A DNA stretch of 64,000 nucleotides from Methylomonas montana (lineage in GTDB: Bacteria; Pseudomonadota; Gammaproteobacteria; Methylococcales; Methylomonadaceae). Below the pieces are notes generated by a model. That model had not been told where the DNA came from. It was given only the letters and a program-made list of their open reading frames with translations, and ran no database searches. Within the stretch, counting starts at the first letter, position 1. Each line of letters opens with the position of its first letter. Position numbers and translations under genes: made by a program. The stretch covers positions 1,736,001-1,800,000 of the forward strand of contig NZ_CP129884.1 of assembly GCF_030490285.1 (NCBI RefSeq), written 5' to 3'. Positions 8,718 to 18,338 of the stretch are shown in pieces.

Positions 8718-9922
8718 ATATCGAGTTTTGGCTATTGATAGCCGGTTTAATAATGCTCGCGTTGTTGGTGTTGTTGCCGCCGCTGTTCAAAAAAACACCA
8801 TTACGCTATGCCGATGGCGAGCAGCGCAATACCGCTATCGCCCGCCAGCAGTTGGCCGAGCTTAAACTGCAATTACAAACTGGGGTGTTGTCGCAAGATC
8901 AATACGATGCGCAGTATCGGGAATTGCAACTCACTCTGCTGGACGATCTGGAAGTGGATGCGCCGGCGGTGCCAAGCGGCAAAACAGGTCGCTGGATAGT
9001 GTCTGTCCTTGTCATTGCCGTGCCGCTGCTCAGCGTATTTTTGTACATGCAGCTCGGCGAACCGCAAGCTTTGGTCAAGTCCGAATTGGCGGCTAGCAAT
9101 CAAAAAGCTGCCGACAATGTAAAAAACATGGTCAACAAGCTGATCCAACGGCTGAAACAACATCCGGAAGATTTGGAAGGCTGGATGATGCTGGGGCGTT
9201 CTTATGTTTATGCCGAGCAATATCAGGATGCCGCCGATGTGTTTGCCGAATTGAATCGGCGCAAGCCCAACGATCCGGCGGTGATGCTGCATTATGCCGA
9301 TGCCTTGTCGATGGCGCGTAACGGCCAAATGGGCGGCGAGCCGAGCGAACTGGTGGAACAAGCCTTAAAACTGGTGCCGGAAGATCACACAGCGTTATGG
9401 TTGGCTGGCATGGCCAAAGCCGAAGCCGGCGATTTTGCGCAAGCGATAGCGCATTGGAACAAATTATCCGCGCTGCTGCCGACCAATGACGAAACCCTGC
9501 CGCAGCTGCAAAAAATGATACAAATGGCCGAAGCGGAGCAGCAAAAGCCACAAGCAACAGCATCATCGGCGGCGTCAATCGACATTAATGTCAAGGTTGA
9601 ACTGGATGCGGCGGTCAAAGCCAATGTTGAGCCGCAACACACCGTATTCATTTATGCGCAGGCCGTGAACGGTCCGAAAATGCCGCTGGCCATTGTCCGT
9701 AAACAGGTAGCCGATTTGCCGGCCAGTGTGGTGCTGAACGACAGCGTGGCGATGCAACCGCAAACCCATCTGGCCGATTTCAAGCAATTGCGTATCGTCG
9801 CCCGGATTTCCAAAACCGGTAACGCGATGCCGCAAGCTGGCGATTTGATCGGCGTGGCGCAGCTGGATTCGGTATCGGGTAATCCCAGCGTCGGCATTAC
9901 CATCAATCAAGAAGTGCAGTAA
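8714..9922 (+). CDS. ccmI: Cytochrome c maturation TPR protein CcmI
   Basis: CcmI binds the C terminus of apocytochromes and hands them to CcmFH. The 402 residues contain two membrane segments (about 4-23 and 95-113) enclosing a cytoplasmic loop, then a periplasmic TPR region (about 150-270, with WMMLGRSYVYAEQYQDAADVF) and a C-terminal beta domain. It starts with GTG overlapping the ccmH stop by four bases. It closes the ccm operon. Confidence 0.9.
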   Translation: MNIEFWLLIAGLIMLALLVLLPPLFKKTPLRYADGEQRNTAIARQQLAELKLQLQTGVLSQDQYDAQYRELQLTLLDDLEVDAPAVPSGKTGRWIVSVLVIAVPLLSVFLYMQLGEPQALVKSELAASNQKAADNVKNMVNKLIQRLKQHPEDLEGWMMLGRSYVYAEQYQDAADVFAELNRRKPNDPAVMLHYADALSMARNGQMGGEPSELVEQALKLVPEDHTALWLAGMAKAEAGDFAQAIAHWNKLSALLPTNDETLPQLQKMIQMAEAEQQKPQATASSAASIDINVKVELDAAVKANVEPQHTVFIYAQAVNGPKMPLAIVRKQVADLPASVVLNDSVAMQPQTHLADFKQLRIVARISKTGNAMPQAGDLIGVAQLDSVSGNPSVGITINQEVQ

Positions 9923-11301
9923 TGGATCAATCAATCAAATTCGACCTGGACTTGATCAAACGTTACGACAAGTCCGGTCCTCGCTATACCTCTTATCCCA
10001 CCGCGCTGGAATTGCACGAAGGCTTCGGCGAGGCCGAGTATTTAAAACATATTGAAAAATCCAATGCTGCTGGCGGGCCGCTGTCGCTGTATTTTCATAT
10101 TCCGTTCTGCGACACCGTTTGCTTTTATTGCGCCTGCAACAAAATCGTCACCAAGAACCGTGCGCACGCGGTGCCGTATCTGGAAAACCTCTGCAAGGAA
10201 ATTGCGATGCAGGGCAAACTGTTCGATAACAGCCGCCCGGTGAATCAACTGCATTGGGGCGGTGGCACGCCGACTTTTTTGAGTGGCGAACAAATGCAGC
10301 GATTGATGGACACCACTCGTCAATATTTCAATTTGCGCGATGACGACAGTGGCGAATATTCCATCGAAGTCGATCCGCGCGAAACCAACGACAGAACCAT
10401 CGCTCAATTGCGCGAACTGGGCTTCAACCGCATCAGTCTGGGCTTGCAGGATTTCGATCCGGACGTGCAAAAAGCCGTCAACCGGCTGCAAAGCAAGGAA
10501 CAAACTTTTGCGGTTTTGGAAGCGGCACGCAAGGAAGGCTTTCGCTCGACCAATATCGATTTGATCTACGGCTTGCCGCTGCAAACCGAAAAAACCTTTG
10601 CTACCACGCTGGCGCAAGTGCTGGCTTACGCGCCGGATCGATTTTCGATCTTTAACTATGCGCACATGCCCAGCCGTTTCAAGACCCAGCGGCAAATCAA
10701 CGACAGCGATTTGCCGACACCGGCGGTGAAGCTGGAAATCCTGCAAATGGTCGGCAAAAAACTGACCGATGCCGGTTATGTGTACATCGGCATGGATCAC
10801 TTCGCCAAACCCGATGACGAACTGGCCGTGGCGCAACGTGAAGGCAAGCTGTATCGCAACTTCCAGGGCTATTCCACCCATTCCGATTGCGACTTGGTGG
10901 GCCTGGGCGTGACCTCCATCGGCCGGGTCGGCGATGCCTACATGCAAAATTATAAGGAACTGGACGAATACGACGCGGCGATCTCGCAAGGCAAATTGCC
11001 GGTGTTTCGCGGTGTGGACTTGGATGAAGACGATAAACTGCGCCGGGCGGTGATTACCCAGTTGATTTGCCACTTCGAGCTGAGCTTCGGCAAAATCGAA
11101 TCCGAGTTTAATATCGATTTTTCCGAGTATTTCGCGTCCGAACTGGAAAGTTTGCGTCTGATGAAGGAAGACGGTTTATTGGGTCTGGATGGACATGGCA
11201 TCAAAGTGTCTTCCGCCGGCCGCTTGCTGATCCGCAATATCTGCATGGTGTTTGACAAATATCTGGCCCAGAAACAGCAGCAGTTTTCTAAGGTGATTTA
11301 A
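9922..11301 (+). CDS. hemN: Oxygen-independent coproporphyrinogen III oxidase HemN
   Basis: Radical SAM enzyme that decarboxylates coproporphyrinogen III to protoporphyrinogen IX without oxygen. The 459-residue length and the N terminus (RYDKSGPRYTSYPTA) are those of true HemN rather than HemW. Cys63, Cys67, Cys70 and Cys72 form the CX3CX2CXC cluster motif, followed by GGGTPTFL and the YSIEVDPRE segment. Its ATG shares one base with the ccmI stop (TAATG), so it is probably cotranscribed with the ccm genes, coupling low-oxygen haem synthesis to cytochrome c assembly. Confidence 0.95.
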   Translation: MDQSIKFDLDLIKRYDKSGPRYTSYPTALELHEGFGEAEYLKHIEKSNAAGGPLSLYFHIPFCDTVCFYCACNKIVTKNRAHAVPYLENLCKEIAMQGKLFDNSRPVNQLHWGGGTPTFLSGEQMQRLMDTTRQYFNLRDDDSGEYSIEVDPRETNDRTIAQLRELGFNRISLGLQDFDPDVQKAVNRLQSKEQTFAVLEAARKEGFRSTNIDLIYGLPLQTEKTFATTLAQVLAYAPDRFSIFNYAHMPSRFKTQRQINDSDLPTPAVKLEILQMVGKKLTDAGYVYIGMDHFAKPDDELAVAQREGKLYRNFQGYSTHSDCDLVGLGVTSIGRVGDAYMQNYKELDEYDAAISQGKLPVFRGVDLDEDDKLRRAVITQLICHFELSFGKIESEFNIDFSEYFASELESLRLMKEDGLLGLDGHGIKVSSAGRLLIRNICMVFDKYLAQKQQQFSKVI

Positions 11302-11979
11302 TCCTAAGCGGAAGATAGCATGGGCAGAATGTCACTGTTAAAGTGTACGTTCATGCTAAAAAGAGCAGTTGACGACCTTACAACGCTGGTGCCGAATTCT
11401 CTGTTTGGCGACGATGAAATATCTGCGAGGCCGACAGTTGACCACTCCGCCATGGCTGCCGGCTCCAGCATATAATGGGCAACTGCTCTTTTAGGATGAA
11501 GGATCTGCAGGCCGATTTCGGGCCGGGCGCCTGTAGCCTGCCGGCTTTCTGGGCGACTGAAGTGGCGCTGGGTTTTGCAATGCTGGTCAGAATCGGCTGA
11601 TGATTTCCGTGTCTCGCCGAAAATGTGCCTGGTTCGCGGGTCTTTGCAGTTAAACGGTTTCCAGGTTACGCGCCATTCTATTTTGCTCTGCCGCCCGTTC
11701 TAATGTTGACAGGGATTCTTGACGCATATGATAAAGCCACGCTTTCTAAGTTCTTTGGGATTAATCGAAACAGAATTGTCGCCATTCCTATTGGCCCAAA
11801 GGTAATGGAATTTGATAGCTATTGTTTGCCGTCAAAAACTAAAATTTCTTAATTGGCCTATGTTAGATGGCGCATAGACCGCACTCTCTCAATGTATACG
11901 CTGAATTTAGGATCAATCGGCGTTAGAATCCCTATAAAAGGCGCGCGACGATAAATTCGAGAGTAGGCACCGCAAATAC
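11302..11979. other. Intergenic region after hemN, start of an accessory patch
   Basis: 678 bases without a convincing gene. It holds the inverted repeat described at 11356-11494. A 75-codon frame at 11625-11852 has no ribosome site and no recognisable features and is not called. A promoter for the downstream GGDEF gene should lie here, but no clear hexamers were found. Confidence 0.4.
11356..11494. repeat. Imperfect 16-bp inverted repeat bounding a 139-bp segment
   Basis: The arms are 11356-11371 (CTAAAAAGAGCAGTTG) and 11480-11494 (CAACTGCTCTTTTAG), identical apart from one missing T. The 108 bases between contain no gene. The arrangement resembles a small non-autonomous element (MITE-like) or a large stem-loop. 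No target duplication was evident. Confidence 0.5.
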
Positions 11980-12813
11980 ATGACAGATAACCCACAATCA
12001 AAATCTCCAGTTGAGGTATCACAGGCCAAACCTCTTACTAAGGTTCTTGAGCAAAGTAGGCGCGCAAAAGATATGGTTGCGGCGTGCGCCGAACAATTGT
12101 CGTCGGTCAACACGGTGCTCAAAGACGAACTCGCGGGTCAAAATCAACCTTCAGGCCTTGAAGAAGCGCTTGAAAAGAGTGAGTCGATCGAGTGCGAGGT
12201 ACAGGCAGTGGACGACCAGTTGTCAGCCGTGAACCACGCACTGGAGATAGAGGCCGACTTGCGCCAGAGACTGGAGCAGCAACTGGTCACAGTCACGCAT
12301 GAAAAAGCAGCGGCCGATCATGCCGCCGTTCACGATCCTTTGACTGGTTTGCCTAATCGGGCACTGTTCGACGAGCGACTGAAACAGGAAATCGCACAAG
12401 TTAAACATCAGGGTGTGACTTTGGCAGTGATGTTCATGGACCTTGATGGTTTCAAGAAGATCAATGATACGCATGGACACGATATCGGCGATGCCGTACT
12501 GAAAATCGTGGCTGAACGATTGAAACAGACTACTCGCGAAGGCGACACGGTCAGTCGTCAGGGCGGCGACGAGTTTTTGTACCTAATGGTGGGCATCGGA
12601 GATAATCAAGACACCATTCTTCTTGCAAAAAATATCTTGAATGCCATTCAAGAGCCCTGTCAGCTCAGCGTAGGTGAACTCATTATCAAGTTGAGCATTG
12701 GCATCTCAATATATCCGAAAGACGGCACTACCGGTCCCGACCTGATCAAGAGTGCCGACAAGGCAATGTACGAAGCTAAACAAAAAAAGTCTGGCTACGC
12801 ATTTGTCCAATGA
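11980..12813 (+). CDS. GGDEF diguanylate cyclase
   Basis: It makes c-di-GMP from two GTP. Residues 1-110 are a charged, coiled-coil-like region without membrane segments. The GGDEF domain starts at about 117 (DPLTGLPNRALFDERL) and has an intact GGDEF at 195-199 and an intact RxxD inhibitory site (REGD, 186-189), so product inhibition is expected. The N-terminal coil probably controls dimerisation; there is no receiver or PAS domain. It is monocistronic. It may serve the c-di-GMP-responsive surface genes far downstream, which is inference only. Confidence 0.92.
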   Translation: MTDNPQSKSPVEVSQAKPLTKVLEQSRRAKDMVAACAEQLSSVNTVLKDELAGQNQPSGLEEALEKSESIECEVQAVDDQLSAVNHALEIEADLRQRLEQQLVTVTHEKAAADHAAVHDPLTGLPNRALFDERLKQEIAQVKHQGVTLAVMFMDLDGFKKINDTHGHDIGDAVLKIVAERLKQTTREGDTVSRQGGDEFLYLMVGIGDNQDTILLAKNILNAIQEPCQLSVGELIIKLSIGISIYPKDGTTGPDLIKSADKAMYEAKQKKSGYAFVQ

Positions 12814-13008
12814 GTCCTGTTTTATTTGGTATTTTAAGTGTTCAGGGTAGCATCGTTAAAGCCCAGCCAAACCTCTGGAGATACTCAATACATCCCAACG
12901 GGCAGAGGTAGTGCAGGCATTGGAAGGCAATACCGTCGGTACGATCATGAATGAGGCAGCATCGGACTGATCGAAGATCCGAAATTGGCAATGCGGCTTA
13001 ACCGGCTG

Positions 13009-13584
13009 TCACAACACCTCATTCCTGGCAACGCAGGCAAGTTTTTCAGCGATATTTTCCGGTGACAGGACAAAATCGATACAACCACTCGCGATTGCTG
13101 ACTCCGGCATGTCTGGCTGAATAGCGGTATCAAGCTTTTGAGCAATGGTGATGCCGCCGACTTCCTTGATGCCGCAAAGCGCATCTGCTCCGTCGCCATC
13201 ATAGCCAGAGACAATCACAGCAATCAGCTTACCGTCCCAGTGCTTAGTTAATGAGCGTAGGAAGACCGTGATGACATCGGGCCAGCCACGAGGTTTCGAT
13301 ATTGGCTTTAGATGAAACTGTCCGTCGGTGACGTGTAAGTCTCGATTGGCGGGAATGATAAACACGCAGTTTGGTTTAATTAACAAATTTTCCGTGATTA
13401 GCTCGACCGGCATGCTGGTGAAGCGCGGCAGCACTTCATGCAGCATGGTCGGCATTTCGGTGATGTGATTAACAATAACTATAGCCACACCTAGGTTAGC
13501 CGGTAGATTTTGTAATAACCGAATGTAAGCGTCGAGCCCGCCAGCCGAACCACCCACACAAACGATAGGGAAATCGTTCACCAA
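13009..13584 (-). CDS. Stand-alone CheB-type protein methylesterase/deamidase
   Basis: A 191-residue catalytic domain of the CheB family, which demethylates or deamidates chemoreceptor glutamates. The triad is visible: Ser13 in VGGSAGG, His40 in IVNHITEMP and Asp131 in SGYDGDGAD. The N-terminal response-regulator domain of classical CheB is absent, and no receptor, CheR or CheA is near. Such orphan domains occur in hybrid or accessory signalling systems. The interval 12814-13008 before it (on the plus strand) carries no recognisable gene. Confidence 0.88.
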   Translation of the reverse strand: MVNDFPIVCVGGSAGGLDAYIRLLQNLPANLGVAIVIVNHITEMPTMLHEVLPRFTSMPVELITENLLIKPNCVFIIPANRDLHVTDGQFHLKPISKPRGWPDVITVFLRSLTKHWDGKLIAVIVSGYDGDGADALCGIKEVGGITIAQKLDTAIQPDMPESAIASGCIDFVLSPENIAEKLACVARNEVL

Positions 13585-13820
13585 GGCACCGTTCTATTTA
13601 GTCGACTGTGGTTTTCCACCCCTGGACTTGCTGATTTATGTATGGCTCCTAATATCTCATGGATCATTCGCGCCCCTATAAATTTCAGTAAACAAGCATC
13701 CTATACCCGCCAAATCATTACAACCGTACGCTAGAGAACATTGCTATGTTTTGGCAAATGCCCAGGATAGTACATAGTCGTACAGACTGATTCTAAAGGG
13801 TAGAAGTATAGTGAACCTAA

Positions 13821-14039
13821 ATCAGAAAACCACAATCCGCCATTACCGTTAGCCGTAATGAAATCATCGATGGTCTCAATCGAAGCGATCAATTCATTTT
13901 GGCCATCGTCATTGTCGATGGCGATAGCCACCAAGGCCCGTATTACCTGAAAAATCCGTTTAGCCAGGTGCCTGAATTCGGCGTCGCCAGCATTAACGAC
14001 AATTTGGAAAACTTACTTTCCAGAGCCGAAAGCCTATAA
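13821..14039 (+). pseudogene. Decayed C-terminal fragment of a DUF3883-domain protein
   Basis: An open frame without a start, preceded by an in-frame stop at 13818-13820 and ending in TAA at 14037-14039. It encodes SAITVSRNEIIDGL, a hydrophobic strand FILAIVIVDGD, and YYLKNPFSQVPEFGV. This order (T/SRNE, strand, Y-x-(I/L)-x-NP) is that of the C-terminal nuclease-like DUF3883 domain, found at the end of helicases and restriction-like proteins. The catalytic N-terminal part is missing, so this is a remnant. The rest of 13585-14072 shows nothing else. Confidence 0.6.
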
Positions 14040-14072
14040 TGCACAGAACGACTGTACAGAATTGGAGTGTGT

Positions 14073-14318
14073 ATGAACTCCGTTAATGTCACTGAACTAC
14101 GCCAACACTTGCCCGATTACCTTAAGCAAGTGCAACAAGGCGAAGAAATTGCGATTACGCTGCATGGCAAAACTATTGCTCGTATCGTACCCGATCGCCA
14201 AGAAAACAAACGCGAAGCCGCATTAAAACGCCTAGAAGCTCTGCGTGGGACAGTCATTGTCGGTGATATTCTGGCTCCGTTAGATGAAGAATGGACCGCC
14301 GATGCTGACAATCTGTGA
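14073..14318 (+). CDS. Antitoxin of the Phd/YefM family
   Basis: An 81-residue protein beginning MNSVNVTELRQHLPDYLKQVQQGEEIAITLHGKTIARIVP in outline, the classic Phd/YefM fold that binds the operon promoter and, through its C-terminal tail, the toxin. The frame is open from a GTG at 14067, but the ATG at 14073 is correctly spaced from GGAG and is preferred. The toxin gene overlaps its end by 17 bases. Confidence 0.9.
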   Translation: MNSVNVTELRQHLPDYLKQVQQGEEIAITLHGKTIARIVPDRQENKREAALKRLEALRGTVIVGDILAPLDEEWTADADNL

Positions 14319-14703
14319 TACCAACGTCTTATTGTTCTGGGCGGATAATCGAGATCGCTTGACCGTTGCCGCTCAACAAGCTTTAGATCAAGGACGGGAA
14401 CGAGGCACACTCGCCTGTGCCGCAATCAGTTTCTGGGAAATAGCCATGCTGTTTCGTAAAAATCGCTTGGCACTGCCCGCACACCATACCCCAACGTCGT
14501 ACATGGACGACATCGTAGAATCGCTCGGCCTGAATATTCTGCAACTGACGCCTTCGATTGCCGCTCTGGCCGAAAGCGGCATTGTCACTCATGGTAATCC
14601 GGGCGATAGATTGATTGCGGCCACCGCTATTGCGCATCAAGCGCCGCTGATCACGGCGGATGAAAAACTTCGAGCCAATCCTGGCTTGCAATGTATTTGG
14701 TAA
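14302..14703 (+). CDS. vapC: VapC-type PIN-domain toxin ribonuclease
   Basis: A 133-residue PIN-domain endoribonuclease, toxin partner of the preceding antitoxin. The acidic metal ligands are all present: Asp6 (CDTNVLL), Glu46 (SFWEIAML), Asp102 (GDRLIAATA) and Asp120 (ITADEKL). The frame is open from 14284, but the ATG at 14302 puts the conserved LTICDTN at the N terminus and is preferred. With an intact antitoxin and catalytic residues the module looks functional. Confidence 0.92.
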   Translation: MLTICDTNVLLFWADNRDRLTVAAQQALDQGRERGTLACAAISFWEIAMLFRKNRLALPAHHTPTSYMDDIVESLGLNILQLTPSIAALAESGIVTHGNPGDRLIAATAIAHQAPLITADEKLRANPGLQCIW

Positions 14704-14905
14704 GTAGGTCTTTAAACTCATGGGTACTTACTGCAAATTATCTGGAAAACCCAAAAGCATGGATACGTTTAAACAAACAACAAAAAATCCCATAGGATTT
14801 AGCTGAGTAGAAAGCGCACCCTCGCTAAGGGGCTACGCATATTTTTAAATTCCTTCGGTACATGTTTACCGAATGAGCTTTGACAGCTTTCTGCAAAAGA
14901 GAACT

Positions 14906-17900
14906 ATGAACCAGACAAAATCCAACGATATAAAAGAACCCCAGGTGGATTTCGCGCAATGGATGGGAGACCCGCTTTGGTATAAAGATGCCGTCATTTA
15001 CGAGCTGCATATCAAAGCTTTTTATGACAGCGACAATAATGGCACCGGGGATTTTCCCGGGTTAATCCAGAAGCTCGATTATATCCAGGATTTAGGTGTA
15101 AACACACTTTGGTTGCTACCCTTCTATCCTTCTCCAATGCGAGATGACGGTTATGATATTGCTGATTATCGCAACGTTCATCCCGACTACGGCACCATGG
15201 CCGATTTCAAACTGTTCGTAAAGGAAGCGCACCGTCGTGGCCTTAAAATTATCACTGAACTAGTCATCAATCACACCTCCGATCAGCATCCTTGGTTTCA
15301 AGCTGCGCGCCGGGCCCCCGCTGGTTCAAGCAAGCGAGATTTTTATGTATGGAGTCATTCCAACCAGAAATTTCCAGAGACACGGATTATCTTCAAAGAT
15401 GCCGAGAGATCGAACTGGACCTGGGACGAAGAAGCCCACGCCTATTACTGGCATCGTTTCTTCTATCATCAACCGGACCTCAATTTCAATAATCCAATGG
15501 TGGTAAAAGCGGTCATAAAACTGATGCGTTTTTGGTTAGATCTTGGTGTGGACGGCATGCGTCTGGACGCAATTCCCTATCTGTGCGTGCGCGAGGGCAC
15601 CCAAAACGAAAATCTGCCGGGGACGCATGCCGTGATCAAACAAATGCGTGCGGTGCTTGATGCGCATTATCCGCACTGCGTTTTTCTCGCCGAAGTTAAT
15701 CAGTGGCCGGAAGATGTTCATGACTACTTCAGTGATGGCGATGAATGTCACATGGCGTACCATTTTCCCCTGATGCCTCGAATGTACATGGCCATTGCTC
15801 AGGAAGATCGTCATCCTATCGTCGATATCATGCGGCAGACCCCAAATATTCCAGATTCCTGCCAATGGGCTATTTTTCTGCGCAATCATGATGAGCTTAC
15901 CTTGGAGATGGTCACTGACAAAGAACGTGACTATATGTACCAGATGTATGTTGTCGATCAACGCGCACGCTTGAACGTCGGGATTCGGCGCCGACTGGCC
16001 CCGCTGATGGACAACGAAATCGATAAAATCAAGCTGATGAATAGCTTGCTGCTCTCCATGCCGGGCTCGCCCAGTCTCTATTACGGCGACGAAATTGGTA
16101 TGGGAGACAATTTTTTCCTGGGCGATCGCAATGGCGTACGCACCCCCATGCAATGGAGTCCGGACCGTAATGCCGGGTTCTCGCGCGCCGATCCACAACG
16201 CTTATACCTACCGCCTATCATGGATCCGGTCTATGGCTTCGGGTCAGTCAATGTAGAGGCGCAGCAACGCGAACGCGGTTCACTGCTGAACTGGATGCAG
16301 CGTGTGCTGGCGCTACGCAAAAACCATCAGGCATTTGGTCGCGGGAAACTGGTTTTTTTACACCCCAGAAATCGCAAGATACTGGCCTATTTCAGACTAT
16401 ATCAAGACGATATTATATTGTGCGTAGCCAACCTGTCGCGTGCCGCTCAGGCGGTTGAGCTTGATCTTTCTGCGTATAGGGGATGCGTGCCTGTGGAATT
16501 AATGGGGCGTGCATTTTTTCCGCCAATTGGTGAGTTACCCTATCTCCTTACCTTACCCGGCCATAATTATTATTGGTTCCGACTGGCCAGTGGCGAAGAG
16601 GTTACAGCCTGGCACGAGGAGCACTTACCGCCCGAGGAATTGCCGACATTGGTGCTGTTCGATGGTTGGAACAGCTTCTTCAGTGATCGAGTTGTACCTT
16701 CGCGTATTGCCATCGCCGAGAAAGTCCGCAATCAGCTCGAAGAAGAGGTATTACCGAGTTTTGTCGCTACGAGATACTGGTCTTGCGCTAAAGGTAATGT
16801 GCGACGTGTTGTGATTAAGGATTATGCCGAGTGGGGGCGTGATGGTAAAAAGTGGCTGGTAGCATTATGCAGCGTTGAAGGTGATTTAGATGAGCCATAT
16901 TTCTGCTTTTTGCCACTTGCCCTGGCGTGGGAAAATGGCGACGAGAAACACCTGCATGCCATGTTATCAAGCACTGTCGCCAAAGTGCGCCAACAGGCTC
17001 AAATTGGCAAACTGGCTGATGCCTTTGCCGACGAGTCGTTTTGTCACGCGTTGGAAGAGGCCATTGGCTCACGAGAAACGCTAACTTGCGCAACAGGCAC
17101 TATCCGTTTTTTACCTACCGATGCTTTTGTTTTACTTAGCAAGGGATTTGCCGACCTTTCAATAAGATCGCTTGGCATACAGGGCAGTAATACTACCGTC
17201 GTATTGGCTGAGCAATATTTTCTGAAAGGCTATCGGCATCTGGCAATCGGCATCAACCCGGAGTTCGAGATTGGGCGTTTTTTAACCGAGGTGGTCAAAT
17301 TTCCCAATATAGCACCAGTATTTGGCATAGTTGAGTATGAGGACAGCGAACGTCGAAAAATGACACTGGCTTTGTTGCAGGGATATTTAAGAAATCAGGG
17401 TGACTGTTGGAATTATACGTTGGATTATCTTGGGCGATTCCTTGAGGAATGCCGTACAACAGTCGAGCCACCCAAATCAGCGGGACAAGCACATGCTGCT
17501 TATCTGGTTCTAGTACACACGCTTGGTCAACGGACTGGCGAACTACACAACGCGCTAGGACAAATAACCGGCGATTCCGCCTTTGATCCAGAGCCTGTTA
17601 ACGACTCCGATCTCTCGGACTGGATCCAGCACGGGCAAGCCGAAGCGCAAGCGACGCTGGATCTGCTCAAAAGGCGGGGGGCAGGCCTTACGGTATCTGT
17701 TCTAGAGCTAGCACAAACATTGCTCGCGCGACGCAATGCACTAGTAGAACGTCTCCAGACCTGTATTTCCGGACAGTTTAATACGGTCAAGACACGTTAC
17801 CACGGCAATTATCATCTGGGGAACGTACTACTCAGCCAGAATGATTTCGTGATTACCGATTTTAAGGGTGATCCTACTCGCACTTTCGTCGATCGCCAGC

Positions 17901-18223
17901 ATAAACACTCGCCATTGAGGGATGTCGCCGACATGCTGAGATCCTTCAATTATGCCGCCGATACTGCACTCGCGCACGCCAGTATAGAACAGCCCAAGGA
18001 TATGGCAAAGTTTGAGCCGTTTGTACGTGACTGGGAAGCAGAAGTTGGCCGCGTTTTCTTAGCAGCCTACAGTCAAGCAGTGGGCAATTCAGTGGTTATA
18101 TCGGACGCACCGCTACTCGATCTATTTATACTGGAAAAGGCGCTTTTCGATGTGCGCAACGAACTTGATCAGCGCCCGGATTGGGTAGTGATCCCGCTGC
18201 GCTGCATACTGTCTCGATTGTAA
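14906..18223 (+). CDS. treS: Trehalose synthase-maltokinase fusion (TreS-Mak)
   Basis: TreS interconverts trehalose and maltose; the fused maltokinase makes maltose 1-phosphate. The preferred ATG at 14906 follows AAAGAGA; an ATG at 14873 lacks a ribosome site. Of 1105 residues, about 15-560 form a GH13 domain with Asp221 (GMRLDAIPY), Glu263 (LAEVNQWP) and Asp329 (RNHDELTLE). The C-terminal half is an aminoglycoside-kinase-like maltokinase. Oddly, its catalytic loop reads HGNYHLGN (966-973) where the kinase family normally has HGD, and the metal motif reads DFKGDP (985-990) instead of DFEGEP. TreS activity looks intact; kinase activity is doubtful. It heads a trehalose/alpha-glucan gene block. 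Confidence 0.93.
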   Translation: MNQTKSNDIKEPQVDFAQWMGDPLWYKDAVIYELHIKAFYDSDNNGTGDFPGLIQKLDYIQDLGVNTLWLLPFYPSPMRDDGYDIADYRNVHPDYGTMADFKLFVKEAHRRGLKIITELVINHTSDQHPWFQAARRAPAGSSKRDFYVWSHSNQKFPETRIIFKDAERSNWTWDEEAHAYYWHRFFYHQPDLNFNNPMVVKAVIKLMRFWLDLGVDGMRLDAIPYLCVREGTQNENLPGTHAVIKQMRAVLDAHYPHCVFLAEVNQWPEDVHDYFSDGDECHMAYHFPLMPRMYMAIAQEDRHPIVDIMRQTPNIPDSCQWAIFLRNHDELTLEMVTDKERDYMYQMYVVDQRARLNVGIRRRLAPLMDNEIDKIKLMNSLLLSMPGSPSLYYGDEIGMGDNFFLGDRNGVRTPMQWSPDRNAGFSRADPQRLYLPPIMDPVYGFGSVNVEAQQRERGSLLNWMQRVLALRKNHQAFGRGKLVFLHPRNRKILAYFRLYQDDIILCVANLSRAAQAVELDLSAYRGCVPVELMGRAFFPPIGELPYLLTLPGHNYYWFRLASGEEVTAWHEEHLPPEELPTLVLFDGWNSFFSDRVVPSRIAIAEKVRNQLEEEVLPSFVATRYWSCAKGNVRRVVIKDYAEWGRDGKKWLVALCSVEGDLDEPYFCFLPLALAWENGDEKHLHAMLSSTVAKVRQQAQIGKLADAFADESFCHALEEAIGSRETLTCATGTIRFLPTDAFVLLSKGFADLSIRSLGIQGSNTTVVLAEQYFLKGYRHLAIGINPEFEIGRFLTEVVKFPNIAPVFGIVEYEDSERRKMTLALLQGYLRNQGDCWNYTLDYLGRFLEECRTTVEPPKSAGQAHAAYLVLVHTLGQRTGELHNALGQITGDSAFDPEPVNDSDLSDWIQHGQAEAQATLDLLKRRGAGLTVSVLELAQTLLARRNALVERLQTCISGQFNTVKTRYHGNYHLGNVLLSQNDFVITDFKGDPTRTFVDRQHKHSPLRDVADMLRSFNYAADTALAHASIEQPKDMAKFEPFVRDWEAEVGRVFLAAYSQAVGNSVVISDAPLLDLFILEKALFDVRNELDQRPDWVVIPLRCILSRL

Positions 18224-18338
18224 TCCGCGATCTGATCTAAGGATTGCAGGGTAGCCAGCAGACGGCTCAACCAGGCGCGCAATCGTGGCCATGACCAATA
18301 CAATTAAACCCGAATAATTCAGACGGGAGGTTAGCAAG

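Noticed and set aside
11625-11852. 75-codon frame between hemN and the GGDEF gene
   Set aside because: No ribosome site, no recognisable domain, and composition like non-coding DNA.
13731-13934. 67-codon minus-strand frame
   Set aside because: It is the complement of the DUF3883-like fragment, which shows family features on the plus strand.
14785-14800. AAATCC/GGATTT hairpin upstream of treS, terminator-like on the minus strand
   Set aside because: The stem is short and AT-rich and no minus-strand gene lies to its right.
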